Assembly (NCBI RefSeq): GCF_902726645.1
Contig: NZ_CACVAO010000001.1
Span: 1,178,001 to 1,242,000, forward strand
Reading direction: 5' to 3'
From: Halobacillus ihumii
GTDB lineage: Bacteria > Bacillota > Bacilli > Bacillales > Halobacillaceae
DNA length: 64,000 nucleotides
In this document: positions 8,234 through 16,640 of the stretch, piece by piece
Position numbering within the stretch: position 1 is the first letter of the stretch
Layout of the letters: every line of letters begins with the position of its first letter
Program-made: the position numbers and the translations under genes
Notes under the pieces: generated by a model
What the model was told of the DNA's origin: nothing
Databases searched by the model: none
The model's input: only the letters and a program-made list of their open reading frames with translations

Positions 8234-11200
8234 TTATTGTTGAGGAACAACTTCAAGATTAACAGGTCCACTATACATCCCGCCACCTCCTGAGCCGTCA
8301 AACACGCGGATACTGATCACATTTTCTTCGCCATATTTTATGGTCTCGGCAGGAATGACGTATTCACGTTCTTTCTTCCAGGCGGTCTGCAAGCCTTCTC
8401 CGTTGTCCCCAGTTGGAAATTCTCCTGTTTGTCCGATTTTCTGGCCATTCATATAGGTTGTATCTACGTCATCTATCTTCCCTAAAGTAACTTTAAGAGA
8501 ATATCCTTTCCACTCTTCCGGAATTTTAATAGATTTTCGATACCAGCCATACACATTTGCTTCCGTGTAGTTAGAATGATCTTCCCAGCTTGCAGGCAGT
8601 GTTACTGACTGCCACTGACTGTCGTCATACTCTGGATCCATCCAGTTGGGGTCATCTCCTTGATTGAATAACCATTTCCCCGTAAGCTCAATATTTGGCA
8701 GTGCAGCCAGCTTTGCTCCCAAGTTGGCTATGGCCGTTTCATAAATGCCAGCTTCGTTCGGAGTTGTATAAGTAAAGGCTACTTCTTTACTTCCACCACC
8801 TGCTGCAGCAGGCACTTCTATTTTCTTCTCTTCTACTAGTTCACCGTTAATATAAAATGGTACCTCTACACTGCCCGCGTAACTGCCTTTGTTTGTTACG
8901 GTCGCGGTCGCGGTTATGGTTTGCTCCTGTGCAGATACTTCAAAGTTGCTATATTCAAATGTTGGTTTTTTCTCCTCAACTGTAATTTTTTTAGAAGCTA
9001 ATCCTTTTACACTTATACGGTGCTTGCCCGTTTTAAATAATTGGTCATAAGATAAGATAACTGTTTCGGTGCTCTCAGGGGCAACCCTCACATGTTGAGA
9101 AGCTATGGTTTCCCCGTCTATTTGAAGTTCTAATTCTTTCCCTGTTACGATATTATTTTTATTTTCCACATCAACTTTGATGTGAAACGTATCATTCGAC
9201 TGGATAGCTCTAGGCACTTCGTTATAGGACACCTTAAGCTTCGGCGCTTTATAATTCGGAAGCTTGGCGATCTCTTCTGTAGAAGCAGGATAAATTCTCA
9301 CTGCCTGTCCTCCCCCGCCTGCAAGGGAAGAAACCAAGGTATCATTGGCTTTAACAATTACCCTGTTTATAGAGACCGGCTCTGGGTTACTTTCTAGATC
9401 CACTTTTGGCCCATCAGAATAAATTTCCGCCACATACTTTTGACCCTTTTCAAGGAAATTGAGCTCTGTTTTTAATACTCTCGCGTTTTCATCTGTAATA
9501 CTTCCGATATACCATTCATCTTCACTCCGGCGTACGATACTTGCATAATCCCCAATTTTGGCGTTTGGTACTTTAATATCATCCCAGGTTACTGGCACAT
9601 CTTTAATAAATTCAAAGGCTGGTAAGATATTCCCATTCTCGTCTTTATAATTTGATGGCAAATCTGCTACCATCTGCGTGCCGCTGGATATGGTGACATA
9701 CAACGCCAATTGTTTCGCCCGTGTTGAATGAACACGTGTATCTGCATGAGAAATTTGAACATCGAATATTCCTGGAGTAAAATCTATCGGCCCTGCCATC
9801 ATTCTTGTAAATGGCAAGATCGTTGTATGTTCAGGGGGGTTCGTGTCATCGCTAAAAGCGCTATATTCCATTCCACTAACTCCCTCGCGACTCATCCAGT
9901 TCGGATACGTACGACGAAGACCGGTGCCTTTAATTGGTTCATGTGTATCAATCATGATTTGGTGGTCAGCTGCTTTTTTTACAGCTTCTAAATAATGATT
10001 CACCATATATTGGCCATGATGGTGCTGTCCTTCGGGGTTATGAATTCCATAGTCAGCAACATACCCGCTCTTAATGGCATGAATCCCAAGCTTCTGATAC
10101 AAATCATAAGCTTCGGCCATTTGTTCCTCATAATTGATAATATCTCCGGCTGTTTCATTATGCATAATATAGGAGATACCATGTTCTTGTGCATATTGAA
10201 CCACTTCTCTTAAGTCGTAGTCCGGGTATGACTCTGTAAAGCTGAATTTTTCGCCGTTTTGGATCCAGTCTCCATCCCAGCCCTTGTTCCAGCCTTCAAC
10301 AAGCAAACCAATATTTTGATTTTCTGTATCGAGATACTTGTGAGCAAAGTCTATATAGCGCTTCGCATTTTCAGTGGTTGCTCCATGCTTGGGGCCAGAA
10401 GCCCAAGTTGATTTGCCGCTGATCATCTCCCACCATACCCCTACGTATTTCATAGGTTCAATATAGGAGGTATCCTGTAGAGCGTTTGGCTCATTTAAAT
10501 TTAATATCATATCAGATTCAACAAGATCACCGGCATTATCGCCAATTTGAATCGTTCTCCACGGTGTCTTTATAGGAAGCTCATCCTTCTTTACTTTCAC
10601 ATTACTATTTGGCCATGGAGCTAAGTGACTCTTTAAGACAGTGTCCCCTCCCTCTGCTTTTTTCAAAGCCATACCAGCATAATCAATGAGAGCTGCCTCA
10701 TGAACAGTAAGGTGTGTACCTTCTGGTGTTTTCATTGTAAAAGGTGTACTGACTTCTTCTACTTCGCTTAATGGGGTTTTATGATAGTTATATTCATAAC
10801 TGTCCCAGTCATTAGGAATCCACCAGGATGTATTGTTGCTGGAAAATCGAAACTCAGTATTCTCTGCTGTAATCCTAATATTCTCTCCCAAATTTTCCTG
10901 TTCAGGGAGCACATATCGAAATCCGACTCCATCATTATAAACTTTGAATACTACATTCAATTTCCTGTGGGGGGCTTCTTTTTCTTGTAAGAATACCGTT
11001 AATTGTTTGTAGTGATTCCTAATTTTCGATTTTTCTCCCCATATAGGTTCCCAAGTATCATCAAATACTTTTGTGGAAGTCTTCACAATTTCAAATTGAT
11101 CTGCTAAGGCCTTTTGATTTTTAAACTGAAATCCAAGAGACGAAGGTTCAATTAGTTCCTCGTCTTTATAAGAAAGCTGATAATGAGGAACCCCTTTATC

Positions 11201-11380
11201 AGATAAATGAAAGTTCAAATGGACCTTCCCATTAGGGGAATCTATTGAAGTCACAGGTTTATTTTCTTTTTCACTAGAACTCTCTTCAGCACTTACAAAC
11301 ACAGATGATAATGTAAGAAAAGAAATTACAAGGCCTAAACCAATAATCATCTTTAGGAAAGCGATTCTCCTATTCATCAT
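8234..11380 (-). CDS. Secreted glycoside hydrolase family 97 protein, multidomain
   Basis: A large (1048 aa) secreted carbohydrase of the GH97 family (alpha-glucosidase/alpha-galactosidase relatives of SusB). Signal peptide 1-31 (SSVFVSA|EE). The N-terminal beta-sandwich (about 45-290) contains the GH97 phrase NDGVGFRYVLPEQ. The TIM barrel follows (about 300-590) with GIKSGYVADYG-like strands, the acidic motif IDTHEP, and NWMSREGVSGMEYS. Then come two CARDB-like beta-sandwiches (about 700-885) and a C-terminal galactose-binding-like jelly roll (about 890-1045; FDGSGGGGMYSGP near the end). Usual GH97 proteins are 650-720 aa, so the tail is an extra 300 residues, probably for binding carbohydrate or the wall. 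GGAGGG precedes the ATG. Substrate is not determinable here. Confidence 0.87.
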   Translation of the reverse strand: MMNRRIAFLKMIIGLGLVISFLTLSSVFVSAEESSSEKENKPVTSIDSPNGKVHLNFHLSDKGVPHYQLSYKDEELIEPSSLGFQFKNQKALADQFEIVKTSTKVFDDTWEPIWGEKSKIRNHYKQLTVFLQEKEAPHRKLNVVFKVYNDGVGFRYVLPEQENLGENIRITAENTEFRFSSNNTSWWIPNDWDSYEYNYHKTPLSEVEEVSTPFTMKTPEGTHLTVHEAALIDYAGMALKKAEGGDTVLKSHLAPWPNSNVKVKKDELPIKTPWRTIQIGDNAGDLVESDMILNLNEPNALQDTSYIEPMKYVGVWWEMISGKSTWASGPKHGATTENAKRYIDFAHKYLDTENQNIGLLVEGWNKGWDGDWIQNGEKFSFTESYPDYDLREVVQYAQEHGISYIMHNETAGDIINYEEQMAEAYDLYQKLGIHAIKSGYVADYGIHNPEGQHHHGQYMVNHYLEAVKKAADHQIMIDTHEPIKGTGLRRTYPNWMSREGVSGMEYSAFSDDTNPPEHTTILPFTRMMAGPIDFTPGIFDVQISHADTRVHSTRAKQLALYVTISSGTQMVADLPSNYKDENGNILPAFEFIKDVPVTWDDIKVPNAKIGDYASIVRRSEDEWYIGSITDENARVLKTELNFLEKGQKYVAEIYSDGPKVDLESNPEPVSINRVIVKANDTLVSSLAGGGGQAVRIYPASTEEIAKLPNYKAPKLKVSYNEVPRAIQSNDTFHIKVDVENKNNIVTGKELELQIDGETIASQHVRVAPESTETVILSYDQLFKTGKHRISVKGLASKKITVEEKKPTFEYSNFEVSAQEQTITATATVTNKGSYAGSVEVPFYINGELVEEKKIEVPAAAGGGSKEVAFTYTTPNEAGIYETAIANLGAKLAALPNIELTGKWLFNQGDDPNWMDPEYDDSQWQSVTLPASWEDHSNYTEANVYGWYRKSIKIPEEWKGYSLKVTLGKIDDVDTTYMNGQKIGQTGEFPTGDNGEGLQTAWKKEREYVIPAETIKYGEENVISIRVFDGSGGGGMYSGPVNLEVVPQQ

Positions 11381-11755
11381 ATTTTCCCTCCATCGTGTAT
11401 TAACTTATTGACCACGCTTATTAACTACGACTATCTAACCTTGGCAACCGAGCTTTTCAGTCTTTTTTTCTGAATCTACAACAGTAACATTTGACCACGT
11501 GCAATTAATGCAATCGTTTGCACAAACAAGAAAATAAAATCTTTATCCTCCTCCCTTAAAAACATAGACCTCACCTTAACATGAATTTTATCCCAATTCA
11601 AACTATTTAAAATAATTTGATATATTTGCACTACATTGGATGAATCCACTATATTTTCCATTCATTACAGGACGATAAGACTATAGCCACTGATGTGATA
11701 TCGATTGTATCTTTAATCCTTACATCATATTCCACCCTATTTTTTCTTTAAAAAA
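11381..11755. other. Upstream region of GH97 gene
   Basis: No convincing gene; a 61-codon minus-strand frame at 11476-11661 lacks an RBS and coding character. The region should hold the GH97 promoter (a weak TTGCCA-17 nt-TTAATA pair is visible on the minus strand near 11440) and the palindromic operator listed separately at 11509-11522. Confidence 0.4.
11509..11522. promoter_or_regulatory. LacI-family (MalR/CcpA-like) operator candidate
   Basis: TGCAATCGTTTGCA is a near-perfect palindrome of the form TGCAA-N4-TTGCA with a central CG, as expected for LacI/GalR-family repressors. It resembles MalR-type operators (GCAAACGTTTGC) and deviates from the cre consensus at two places. It lies about 130 nt before the GH97 start, so it probably makes that gene sugar-responsive. 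No LacI-family gene is in this window. Confidence 0.55.
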
Positions 11756-11780
11756 GTGCTTACCTATAACAGATAAGCAC
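11756..11780 (-). terminator. Intrinsic terminator after aldo/keto reductase
   Basis: GTGCTTA pairs with TAAGCAC. On the minus strand it is followed by TTTTTTAAAG. It lies about 30 nt after the reductase stop. Confidence 0.8.
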
Positions 11781-11808
11781 CTTCCATTCTATTAGCGTAT
11801 TTATAAAA

Positions 11809-12726
11809 CTAAGGCAGCTCATTCCCTGCTGAACGATAAAGTTCGTACCATTCTTCTCTCGTTAGTTCAATATCAGAAGCTTTCACAATGTCTCTTAAAC
11901 GCTGTTGATTCATCGTTCCAACAACCGGCTGGATTGTTGCTGGATGACGTAAAATCCAGGCAGTCGCAATAGCGGAATCCGTTATACCCTTTTTCTCGGC
12001 AAGTTCCTGAAGCTTCGCATTCACTTCTGGAAATTCTTTATTGCCCACAAACGGCCCTTCGATCATTCCGTGTTGAAACGGCGACCACGCTTGTACCGTG
12101 ATATCTTTCAACCGACAGTAATCTAGCACATTACTATCCCGGACAATAGCCGGGTCATGACTCATGTTCACATTGAATCCTGCATCAATCATTGGTGTAT
12201 GTACAACACTCAACTGCATTTGGTTTACAATCAAATCTTCATCTAAATACTTTTGCAGCAATTCGATTTGCATCGGACTCTGGTTGCTCACACCAAAATG
12301 GCGAACTTTACCGCTTTCTTTTAGAATAGAAAATGCTTCGGCTACCTCTTCAGGTTCCATTAATGCATCTGGACGATGAAGCAGCAGGCTATCAATATAG
12401 TCGGTTTTCAACCTTCGCAGGCTGCCTTCAACTGATTCCAGAATATGTTCTTTGGAAAAATCAAAGAATCCCTTTCGAATTCCGCATTTCGTCTGCAGCT
12501 TCATTTTTTCCCGCACATCGTCATTCATGCTGATCGCTTCTGAGAAAACTTCTTCTGATTTACCGCTGCCATAAATATCGGCGTGGTCGAACAAATCTAC
12601 GCCAGCTTCCATCGCATTTTCAATAACATTAGCGGCCTCTCGCTTTCCAAGTTCATGAATGCGCATGCACCCTAATGAAATTTCTCCAACTTCTAATTTG
12701 CTGTTGCCCAATTTGATTTTTTTCAA
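11809..12726 (-). CDS. Aldo/keto reductase (YcsN/YdhF type)
   Basis: A cytoplasmic NADPH-dependent oxidoreductase of 305 residues with the AKR barrel. The catalytic tetrad is visible: Asp and Tyr in FDHADIYG (about 47-54), Lys in LQTKCGI, and His in LLLHRPD. The C-terminal cofactor segment is PVVGTMNQQRLRDIV. It resembles the YcsN/YdhF subgroup, whose substrate is not settled. The start is TTG with GGGGG upstream, the only good start/RBS pair. It is a single-gene unit with its own terminator. Confidence 0.85.
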   Translation of the reverse strand: MKKIKLGNSKLEVGEISLGCMRIHELGKREAANVIENAMEAGVDLFDHADIYGSGKSEEVFSEAISMNDDVREKMKLQTKCGIRKGFFDFSKEHILESVEGSLRRLKTDYIDSLLLHRPDALMEPEEVAEAFSILKESGKVRHFGVSNQSPMQIELLQKYLDEDLIVNQMQLSVVHTPMIDAGFNVNMSHDPAIVRDSNVLDYCRLKDITVQAWSPFQHGMIEGPFVGNKEFPEVNAKLQELAEKKGITDSAIATAWILRHPATIQPVVGTMNQQRLRDIVKASDIELTREEWYELYRSAGNELP

Positions 12727-12836
12727 AATTAGCCCCCTTTTCGTTGGTGATTCTATCCTACCATAGGTTGTAACGTGTTCTCCTGTGATCCGCTTGATGA
12801 TGGCAGGACTTTGCGCGCTTGCTTTTCCAACTTAAA

Positions 12837-12866
12837 GTTTCAAAATGGTGAAGTAAAGAGTATAAT
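12837..12866 (+). promoter_or_regulatory. SigB-like promoter candidate before GAF-STAS gene
   Basis: GTTTCA (12837-12842), a 15-nt spacer, then GAGTAT (12858-12863). This is close to the general-stress consensus GTTTAA-N12-15-GGGTAT. A sigma-A-like TATAAT overlaps at 12861-12866 but lacks a good -35. The downstream gene encodes a stressosome-like protein, which makes SigB control sensible but unproven. Confidence 0.4.
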
Positions 12867-12999
12867 AGGTTTAAACCCGACACCCTGCAAGGCCATGTTC
12901 TGAGCGAGCCACACGAGAGTAGAACACCCCCGCCGTATGCTTTCACAATGCTGATAGATACACTTACATAGAAATATAACCACTAAAGGGAGAATGTTC

Positions 13000-13854
13000 A
13001 TGGTAAGTAATTATAATTTGGATTCCTCTAACTTCGAGTCATTAAGGACCGTATCGAGGAAGATGTTTGAAGCCATTACGAAGCAACTAGATGTGAATAC
13101 AGCTTATGTCACCAAAAAAAGCAAAACAGAAATGACTGTGGTCAGTTCCTATAATGAGAATGAAGAGATTATCCCGGAAGGTTACTCTGTGGAATATGGC
13201 GGAACCTATTGCCGGCTCATTATTGAAAACGAAAAGAATGCCCTGAGCAAGCTGGACGTGACTAAAGATGAGGTGACCCGACGATTAGAAGTAACAGACC
13301 AATTGCATGTTAAAGGATTCTTGGGTGTGATATTGAGGGATCTAAATGGTAAAGTTTTCGGGACGTTGTGTGTGATGGACAAAGCGGAAAAAGGCTTCAG
13401 CGAGAAAGATGTTGAGTACCTTGAATCGATGGCAGACATCTTGTCCCACATCATAGAATTAGACCAGACAAAATATAATATGGCCTTCTTAAATGTGCCG
13501 ATTATCCCGATTACAAAGGGAGTCTCAACTCTCACCATTCAAGGGGTTATAGATCAATACAGATCTGAAAAAATCATGCGTGTTGTGTTACGTTATAGTG
13601 CCGAACATCAAATTGATCATTTCATTATTGATGTCTCAGGCCTTGTCATCCTGGACGACCTTTTCCCCTGTGTTATCGTAGATCTTGTTAAAGCCCTTCA
13701 AGTCATGGGGATCGAAACCATCCTTACCGGAATCTCACCCGAAATTGCCAGACACGAAGACAGCAATAAGCAGCTGCTGTCTACCAACATCAAGACTGTT
13801 CCTAATCTCGAATCAGCTCTTGAATACATAGGATTCTACTTATTAGAAAAATAG
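13000..13854 (+). CDS. GAF-STAS protein, RsbR/stressosome-like
   Basis: A cytoplasmic signalling protein of 284 residues. The N-terminal half (about 15-150) is a GAF domain (YCRLIIENEK, GFLGVILRDLNGKVFGTLCVMD). The C-terminal half (about 165-280) is a STAS domain with the RsbR-like entry VPIIPITKGVSTLTIQGVID and core FIIDVSGLVILDD. This matches RsbR paralogues and YtvA, which feed signals into the stressosome that controls SigB. RsbR proteins carry a phosphorylated Thr after the VDISG strand; here that position reads ILDD, with Asp instead of Thr. The second ATG (13000) was chosen because GGGAG sits 7 nt before it. It is monocistronic. Confidence 0.82.
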   Translation: MVSNYNLDSSNFESLRTVSRKMFEAITKQLDVNTAYVTKKSKTEMTVVSSYNENEEIIPEGYSVEYGGTYCRLIIENEKNALSKLDVTKDEVTRRLEVTDQLHVKGFLGVILRDLNGKVFGTLCVMDKAEKGFSEKDVEYLESMADILSHIIELDQTKYNMAFLNVPIIPITKGVSTLTIQGVIDQYRSEKIMRVVLRYSAEHQIDHFIIDVSGLVILDDLFPCVIVDLVKALQVMGIETILTGISPEIARHEDSNKQLLSTNIKTVPNLESALEYIGFYLLEK

Positions 13855-13860
13855 ACCAAA

Positions 13861-13900
13861 AGCCCTCATCTCATCAATTTTAGATAAGATGAGGGCTTTT
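13861..13900 (+). terminator. Intrinsic terminator after GAF-STAS gene
   Basis: AGCCCTCATCT (13861-13871) pairs perfectly with AGATGAGGGCT (13887-13897), followed by TTT. A flanking A-run on the left allows function on both strands. Confidence 0.8.
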
Positions 13901-13961
13901 GTGAATTTTCAAACAGATTTCTTTCCATTTACTGAAAACTATACTAGTATTGGAGGTAAAA

Positions 13962-14164
13962 ATGGGGGAGTCACTATCGAAGTAGATAAATTTCTAAAAA
14001 AGCTTGAATCTATAATGGAACACATCGACAAGAACCCACCACAACGGCTGGACACCCTTAAAGAAATTGAGGCGTTTTACCAGGAGTTACGAGATTTCTC
14101 GAATACATTGAAAGCTAAAAACAGGTGTCATTCCCTGATGTCTTCCTGCAAAAGAAACAAATAA
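13962..14164 (+). pseudogene. Small gene with broken start frame (G-run)
   Basis: A GGAGG ribosome site (13952-13956) is followed at a proper distance by ATG 13962, but this frame stops after eight codons. From a G5 run at 13964-13968 onward the neighbouring frame is open to 14164 and looks coding (EVDKFLKKLESIMEHIDKN, then an amphipathic helical segment). One extra G in the run would join the ATG to this frame and give a protein of about 67 residues. So this is a frameshifted gene, a sequencing error, or a homopolymer-switched gene. The open frame that runs back into the terminator hairpin at 13889 is unlikely to be the real start. Family not recognised. Confidence 0.45.
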
Positions 14165-14203
14165 CGCCTTCTTTCCTGCCAATCATAAGCTGTCCAAAAA
14201 AAT

Positions 14204-14225
14204 AACCCACTGAAAACAGTGGGTT
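14204..14225 (-). terminator. Strong minus-strand terminator without an obvious gene
   Basis: AACCCACTG-AAAA-CAGTGGGTT is a perfect 9-bp stem. On the minus strand it is followed by ATTTTTTTGG, on the plus strand only by AAAAC. The nearest minus-strand coding possibility is a 23-codon frame at 14346-14417, so it may end a small RNA or a very short mRNA. Confidence 0.65.
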
Positions 14226-14345
14226 AAAACTTATATATGGAGTTTAGGGAGAATGATAATATTAGTCTATCCCCTTCTCTCTCCCTTTATACATAAAAAC
14301 TATAAAACTTTTTAAAAATTTATTTAGGTTCATGGATTTCATAAG

Positions 14346-14417
14346 CTATTTTTCTGGTAAGTAAATGTTCAGTTTTACAAAACTTGGAACGATCTGACGA
14401 AGCGAATAATTCTTCAT
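14346..14417 (-). CDS. Candidate 23-residue ORF
   Basis: A minus-strand frame starting MKNYSLRQIVPS and ending YLPEK, preceded by AAAGGAGG. The spacing to the ATG is only 2 nt, which is short, so translation is doubtful. The frame is followed about 120 nt later by a strong minus-strand terminator, and no other gene explains that terminator. It could be a real short peptide or simply part of a small RNA. Confidence 0.22.
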   Translation of the reverse strand: MKNYSLRQIVPSFVKLNIYLPEK

Positions 14418-14491
14418 TACCTCCTTTACCTCATTTACAAGGTAGCCGATGTTACAGGTAGCGTCTAAAAGCTAAAAAGGAGCGCACACAG

Positions 14492-15307
14492 ATGATTACA
14501 AGTTTTCTAGAGAAATACTTTAAGAAAAAGCCTGAAGTAAGCAATCCAAAATTAAAGCAGCCGGGTAAGAAAAAGACGAGTATTGCAGCAAGTCGTATCG
14601 GTGAGTTGGGAGAGTATAAGATTGAAATTCAACTTGACCAATTACCTAAAGAGTGGAAGCACCTTCATGATCTACTTCTACCAAACCAACAAGCAAGGTC
14701 AGGGTATTCTCAAATTGACCATACCGTTATTACTCCATATGGAATTTTTGTCATCGAAACGAAGAACTACAACGGTACCATCTATGGCGGGAAGGATAGA
14801 AAAACTTGGTCAGTGAACGGGAAGTTTAGAATGATGAATCCTTTCATTCAAAATTATGGCCACATTGAAGCGATCAAGCCTTATATCCCCTCCCTCTACT
14901 ACGACCATATTGTCTCAATAGTTTCCTTTACAAAGAGATGTACGTTTAAAGCTGGGACCGAGCTGCGAAAAATCACTTCAAATCAACTTCTCGTTTATGA
15001 TGTAGAACTTTCGGAGTTTATCACGAGAAAGGTTAATGTCACAAAGTTGCAAACCAATCAAGCTTTATTAACATTGGAAGAAATAAGAGACATCTATGAG
15101 GCATTACAAGCAGCAAATATTACAGATACTACAGTAAGACAACGTCATATAAAAAAACTACAACAACCAACACATAATAATCGTCAGACTTGTGTCGTCT
15201 GCGAAAGGAAAGTTTCTAAAAAAGTCAGCGATTTTTGTTTGGAAAACAAGCAATTCAAGGGGAAAGTTTACTGTCTCACCCATCAAAAGAAGTCTGTTAA
15301 CAAATAG
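14492..15307 (+). CDS. NERD (nuclease-related) domain protein with Cys cluster
   Basis: A cytoplasmic protein of 271 residues. The NERD domain (about 34-150) has the PD-(D/E)xK-like core: GELGE (37-41), Asp76 in YSQIDHTVI, and Glu89-x-Lys91 in FVIETKN. After an alpha-helical region the C-terminus carries four Cys (234, 237, 249, 261) plus His264, which looks like a small zinc-binding finger. NERD proteins are predicted nucleases or DNA-processing factors; activity is rarely proven. RBS AAAAGGAG lies 9 nt before the ATG. It is a single gene between terminators; no partner genes point to a defence system. Confidence 0.82.
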   Translation: MITSFLEKYFKKKPEVSNPKLKQPGKKKTSIAASRIGELGEYKIEIQLDQLPKEWKHLHDLLLPNQQARSGYSQIDHTVITPYGIFVIETKNYNGTIYGGKDRKTWSVNGKFRMMNPFIQNYGHIEAIKPYIPSLYYDHIVSIVSFTKRCTFKAGTELRKITSNQLLVYDVELSEFITRKVNVTKLQTNQALLTLEEIRDIYEALQAANITDTTVRQRHIKKLQQPTHNNRQTCVVCERKVSKKVSDFCLENKQFKGKVYCLTHQKKSVNK

Positions 15308-15324
15308 AAACAAAAAGCAAAAAG

Positions 15325-15365
15325 AAGTACAGCGTTATGTGGAGCCATAACGCTGTACTTCTTTT
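15325..15365. terminator. Bidirectional terminator
   Basis: AAGTACAGCGTTATG (15325-15339) is perfectly inverted at 15346-15360. CTTTTT follows on the plus strand and CTTTTTGC on the minus strand, so it serves both the NERD gene and the converging galactitol operon. Confidence 0.9.
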
Positions 15366-15372
15366 TACTTAT

Positions 15373-16425
15373 CTATCCTCTCTCCGGGTAAAACAACACC
15401 TTCACATATGAGCCTCTTCTATTAACCAAATGCTCAAACGTTTCAGGGCCTTCCTTCAAATCCAACTGATGCGAAATCATCGGCTTAACATTAATTTGAC
15501 CTGTACTCATATAATGGACTGAAGAGCTCCATTCTCTACCTGGGAATGGAGCAGAAATCGCATTCCATGAACCGAGTACCCTTAGTTCATTACGTACTAT
15601 TCTTTCAAAATAGCATCGTTCAATATGGATATCCGCATAAGGGATCCCCATGAAGACGACTTCCCCGCCTTTTTTGGGAAGGGCAAATACTTGCGCGGAG
15701 GTAATCGGGGAGCCTGCCGATTCTACGGCCAAGTCAACACCCTGCCCGTTCGTATATTCAAGAATCTGCTCATGGGCCGGTTTTTCCAGTGAATTAATTA
15801 AAACGTCCGCTCCTACTTGTTTAGCTACTTCAAGCTTTGTTTCATCAATATCAACTGCATACACTTTTTTCGCCCCAAAAATCTTTGCCCATTGTATGGC
15901 AAGCAAACCAATACTTCCGCAGCCCATAATGGCAACTTCTGCCCCTGGCTGGATAGTTGTGCGATAGAAGCCGTGAGCTACTACAGAAGATGGCTCAATC
16001 AATGCTGCGGTATCGTAGTCTACATGATCTGGAAGCGGTACGATATGTGCTGCTGGCAGCTTTACATATTCAGCATAGGCACCGGGATGACGTGCACCGA
16101 TAACGGTTAATTTTTCACAGCGGGATAACTCGCCTTTTTGGCAGCTCAAACATTTACCACAATAGTAAGTAGGACATCCAGCCACGCGGTCACCGACCTT
16201 AATATCTTCAACACCAGCCCCAACTGCTGCAACTTCCCCAGCAAACTCATGACCAAATGTCATTCCTTCTACATAAGGGCCTAACTTTTTATATCTAGAT
16301 AGATCGGAACCACAGATTCCCACAGCTTTCACTCTGACAATCACATCATCTGCTTGCTCAATGACTGGTTCTGGCGATTCTTCAAAGCGAATATCACGTT
16401 CATCATAAAGATTCAGGGACTTCAT
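15373..16425 (-). CDS. gatD: Galactitol-1-phosphate 5-dehydrogenase (GatD)
   Basis: A zinc-dependent medium-chain dehydrogenase of 350 residues that oxidises galactitol 1-phosphate to tagatose 6-phosphate with NAD+. It has the catalytic zinc site (Cys in GICGSD, His-Glu in FGHEFAG), the structural four-Cys lobe (CGKCLSCQKGELSRC) and a Rossmann fold (IMGCGSIGLLAIQ). The C-terminal GSWNAISAPFPGREW segment is typical of GatD. It is the last gene of the galactitol operon, which supports the assignment over other sugar dehydrogenases. ATG 16425 was chosen because GGGGG lies 7 nt upstream; a GTG one codon earlier is less well placed. Confidence 0.85.
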   Translation of the reverse strand: MKSLNLYDERDIRFEESPEPVIEQADDVIVRVKAVGICGSDLSRYKKLGPYVEGMTFGHEFAGEVAAVGAGVEDIKVGDRVAGCPTYYCGKCLSCQKGELSRCEKLTVIGARHPGAYAEYVKLPAAHIVPLPDHVDYDTAALIEPSSVVAHGFYRTTIQPGAEVAIMGCGSIGLLAIQWAKIFGAKKVYAVDIDETKLEVAKQVGADVLINSLEKPAHEQILEYTNGQGVDLAVESAGSPITSAQVFALPKKGGEVVFMGIPYADIHIERCYFERIVRNELRVLGSWNAISAPFPGREWSSSVHYMSTGQINVKPMISHQLDLKEGPETFEHLVNRRGSYVKVLFYPERG

Positions 16426-16454
16426 CACTCTTCCCCCTTTCTATCAATCCTTTA

Positions 16455-16613
16455 CTAGTTTGCCGATGATTGTTGTGTCCCTTTTCCTTTGAAAATGATG
16501 CTATATAAGGCGCAACCTACAACGAGCGAGTTAAAAATGATCTGGTATTCGAAATAAACATCACCTATTACTCTCATTGGGCCTAACATAAAGTCTAAAA
16601 GAGCATCTACCAT
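16455..16613 (-). CDS. 52-residue membrane protein in galactitol operon
   Basis: This frame lies in the gap between the two dehydrogenase genes. It starts MVDALLDFMLGPMRVIGDVY and ends KGKGTQQSSAN, with one clear membrane helix (about 24-41, IIFNSLVVGCALYSIIF). GAGGGG precedes the ATG at a good distance. Strand, spacing (27 nt after the upstream gene, 29 nt before gatD) and RBS all agree with a real operon gene. No known family; a helper of the IIC permease is possible. Confidence 0.6.
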   Translation of the reverse strand: MVDALLDFMLGPMRVIGDVYFEYQIIFNSLVVGCALYSIIFKGKGTQQSSAN

Positions 16614-16640
16614 TTTATCCCCTCATTTCAATTAATCTTG

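Noticed and set aside
12758..12946. 62-codon minus-strand frame
   Set aside because: Lies over the promoter region of the GAF-STAS gene, with no RBS and no coding character.
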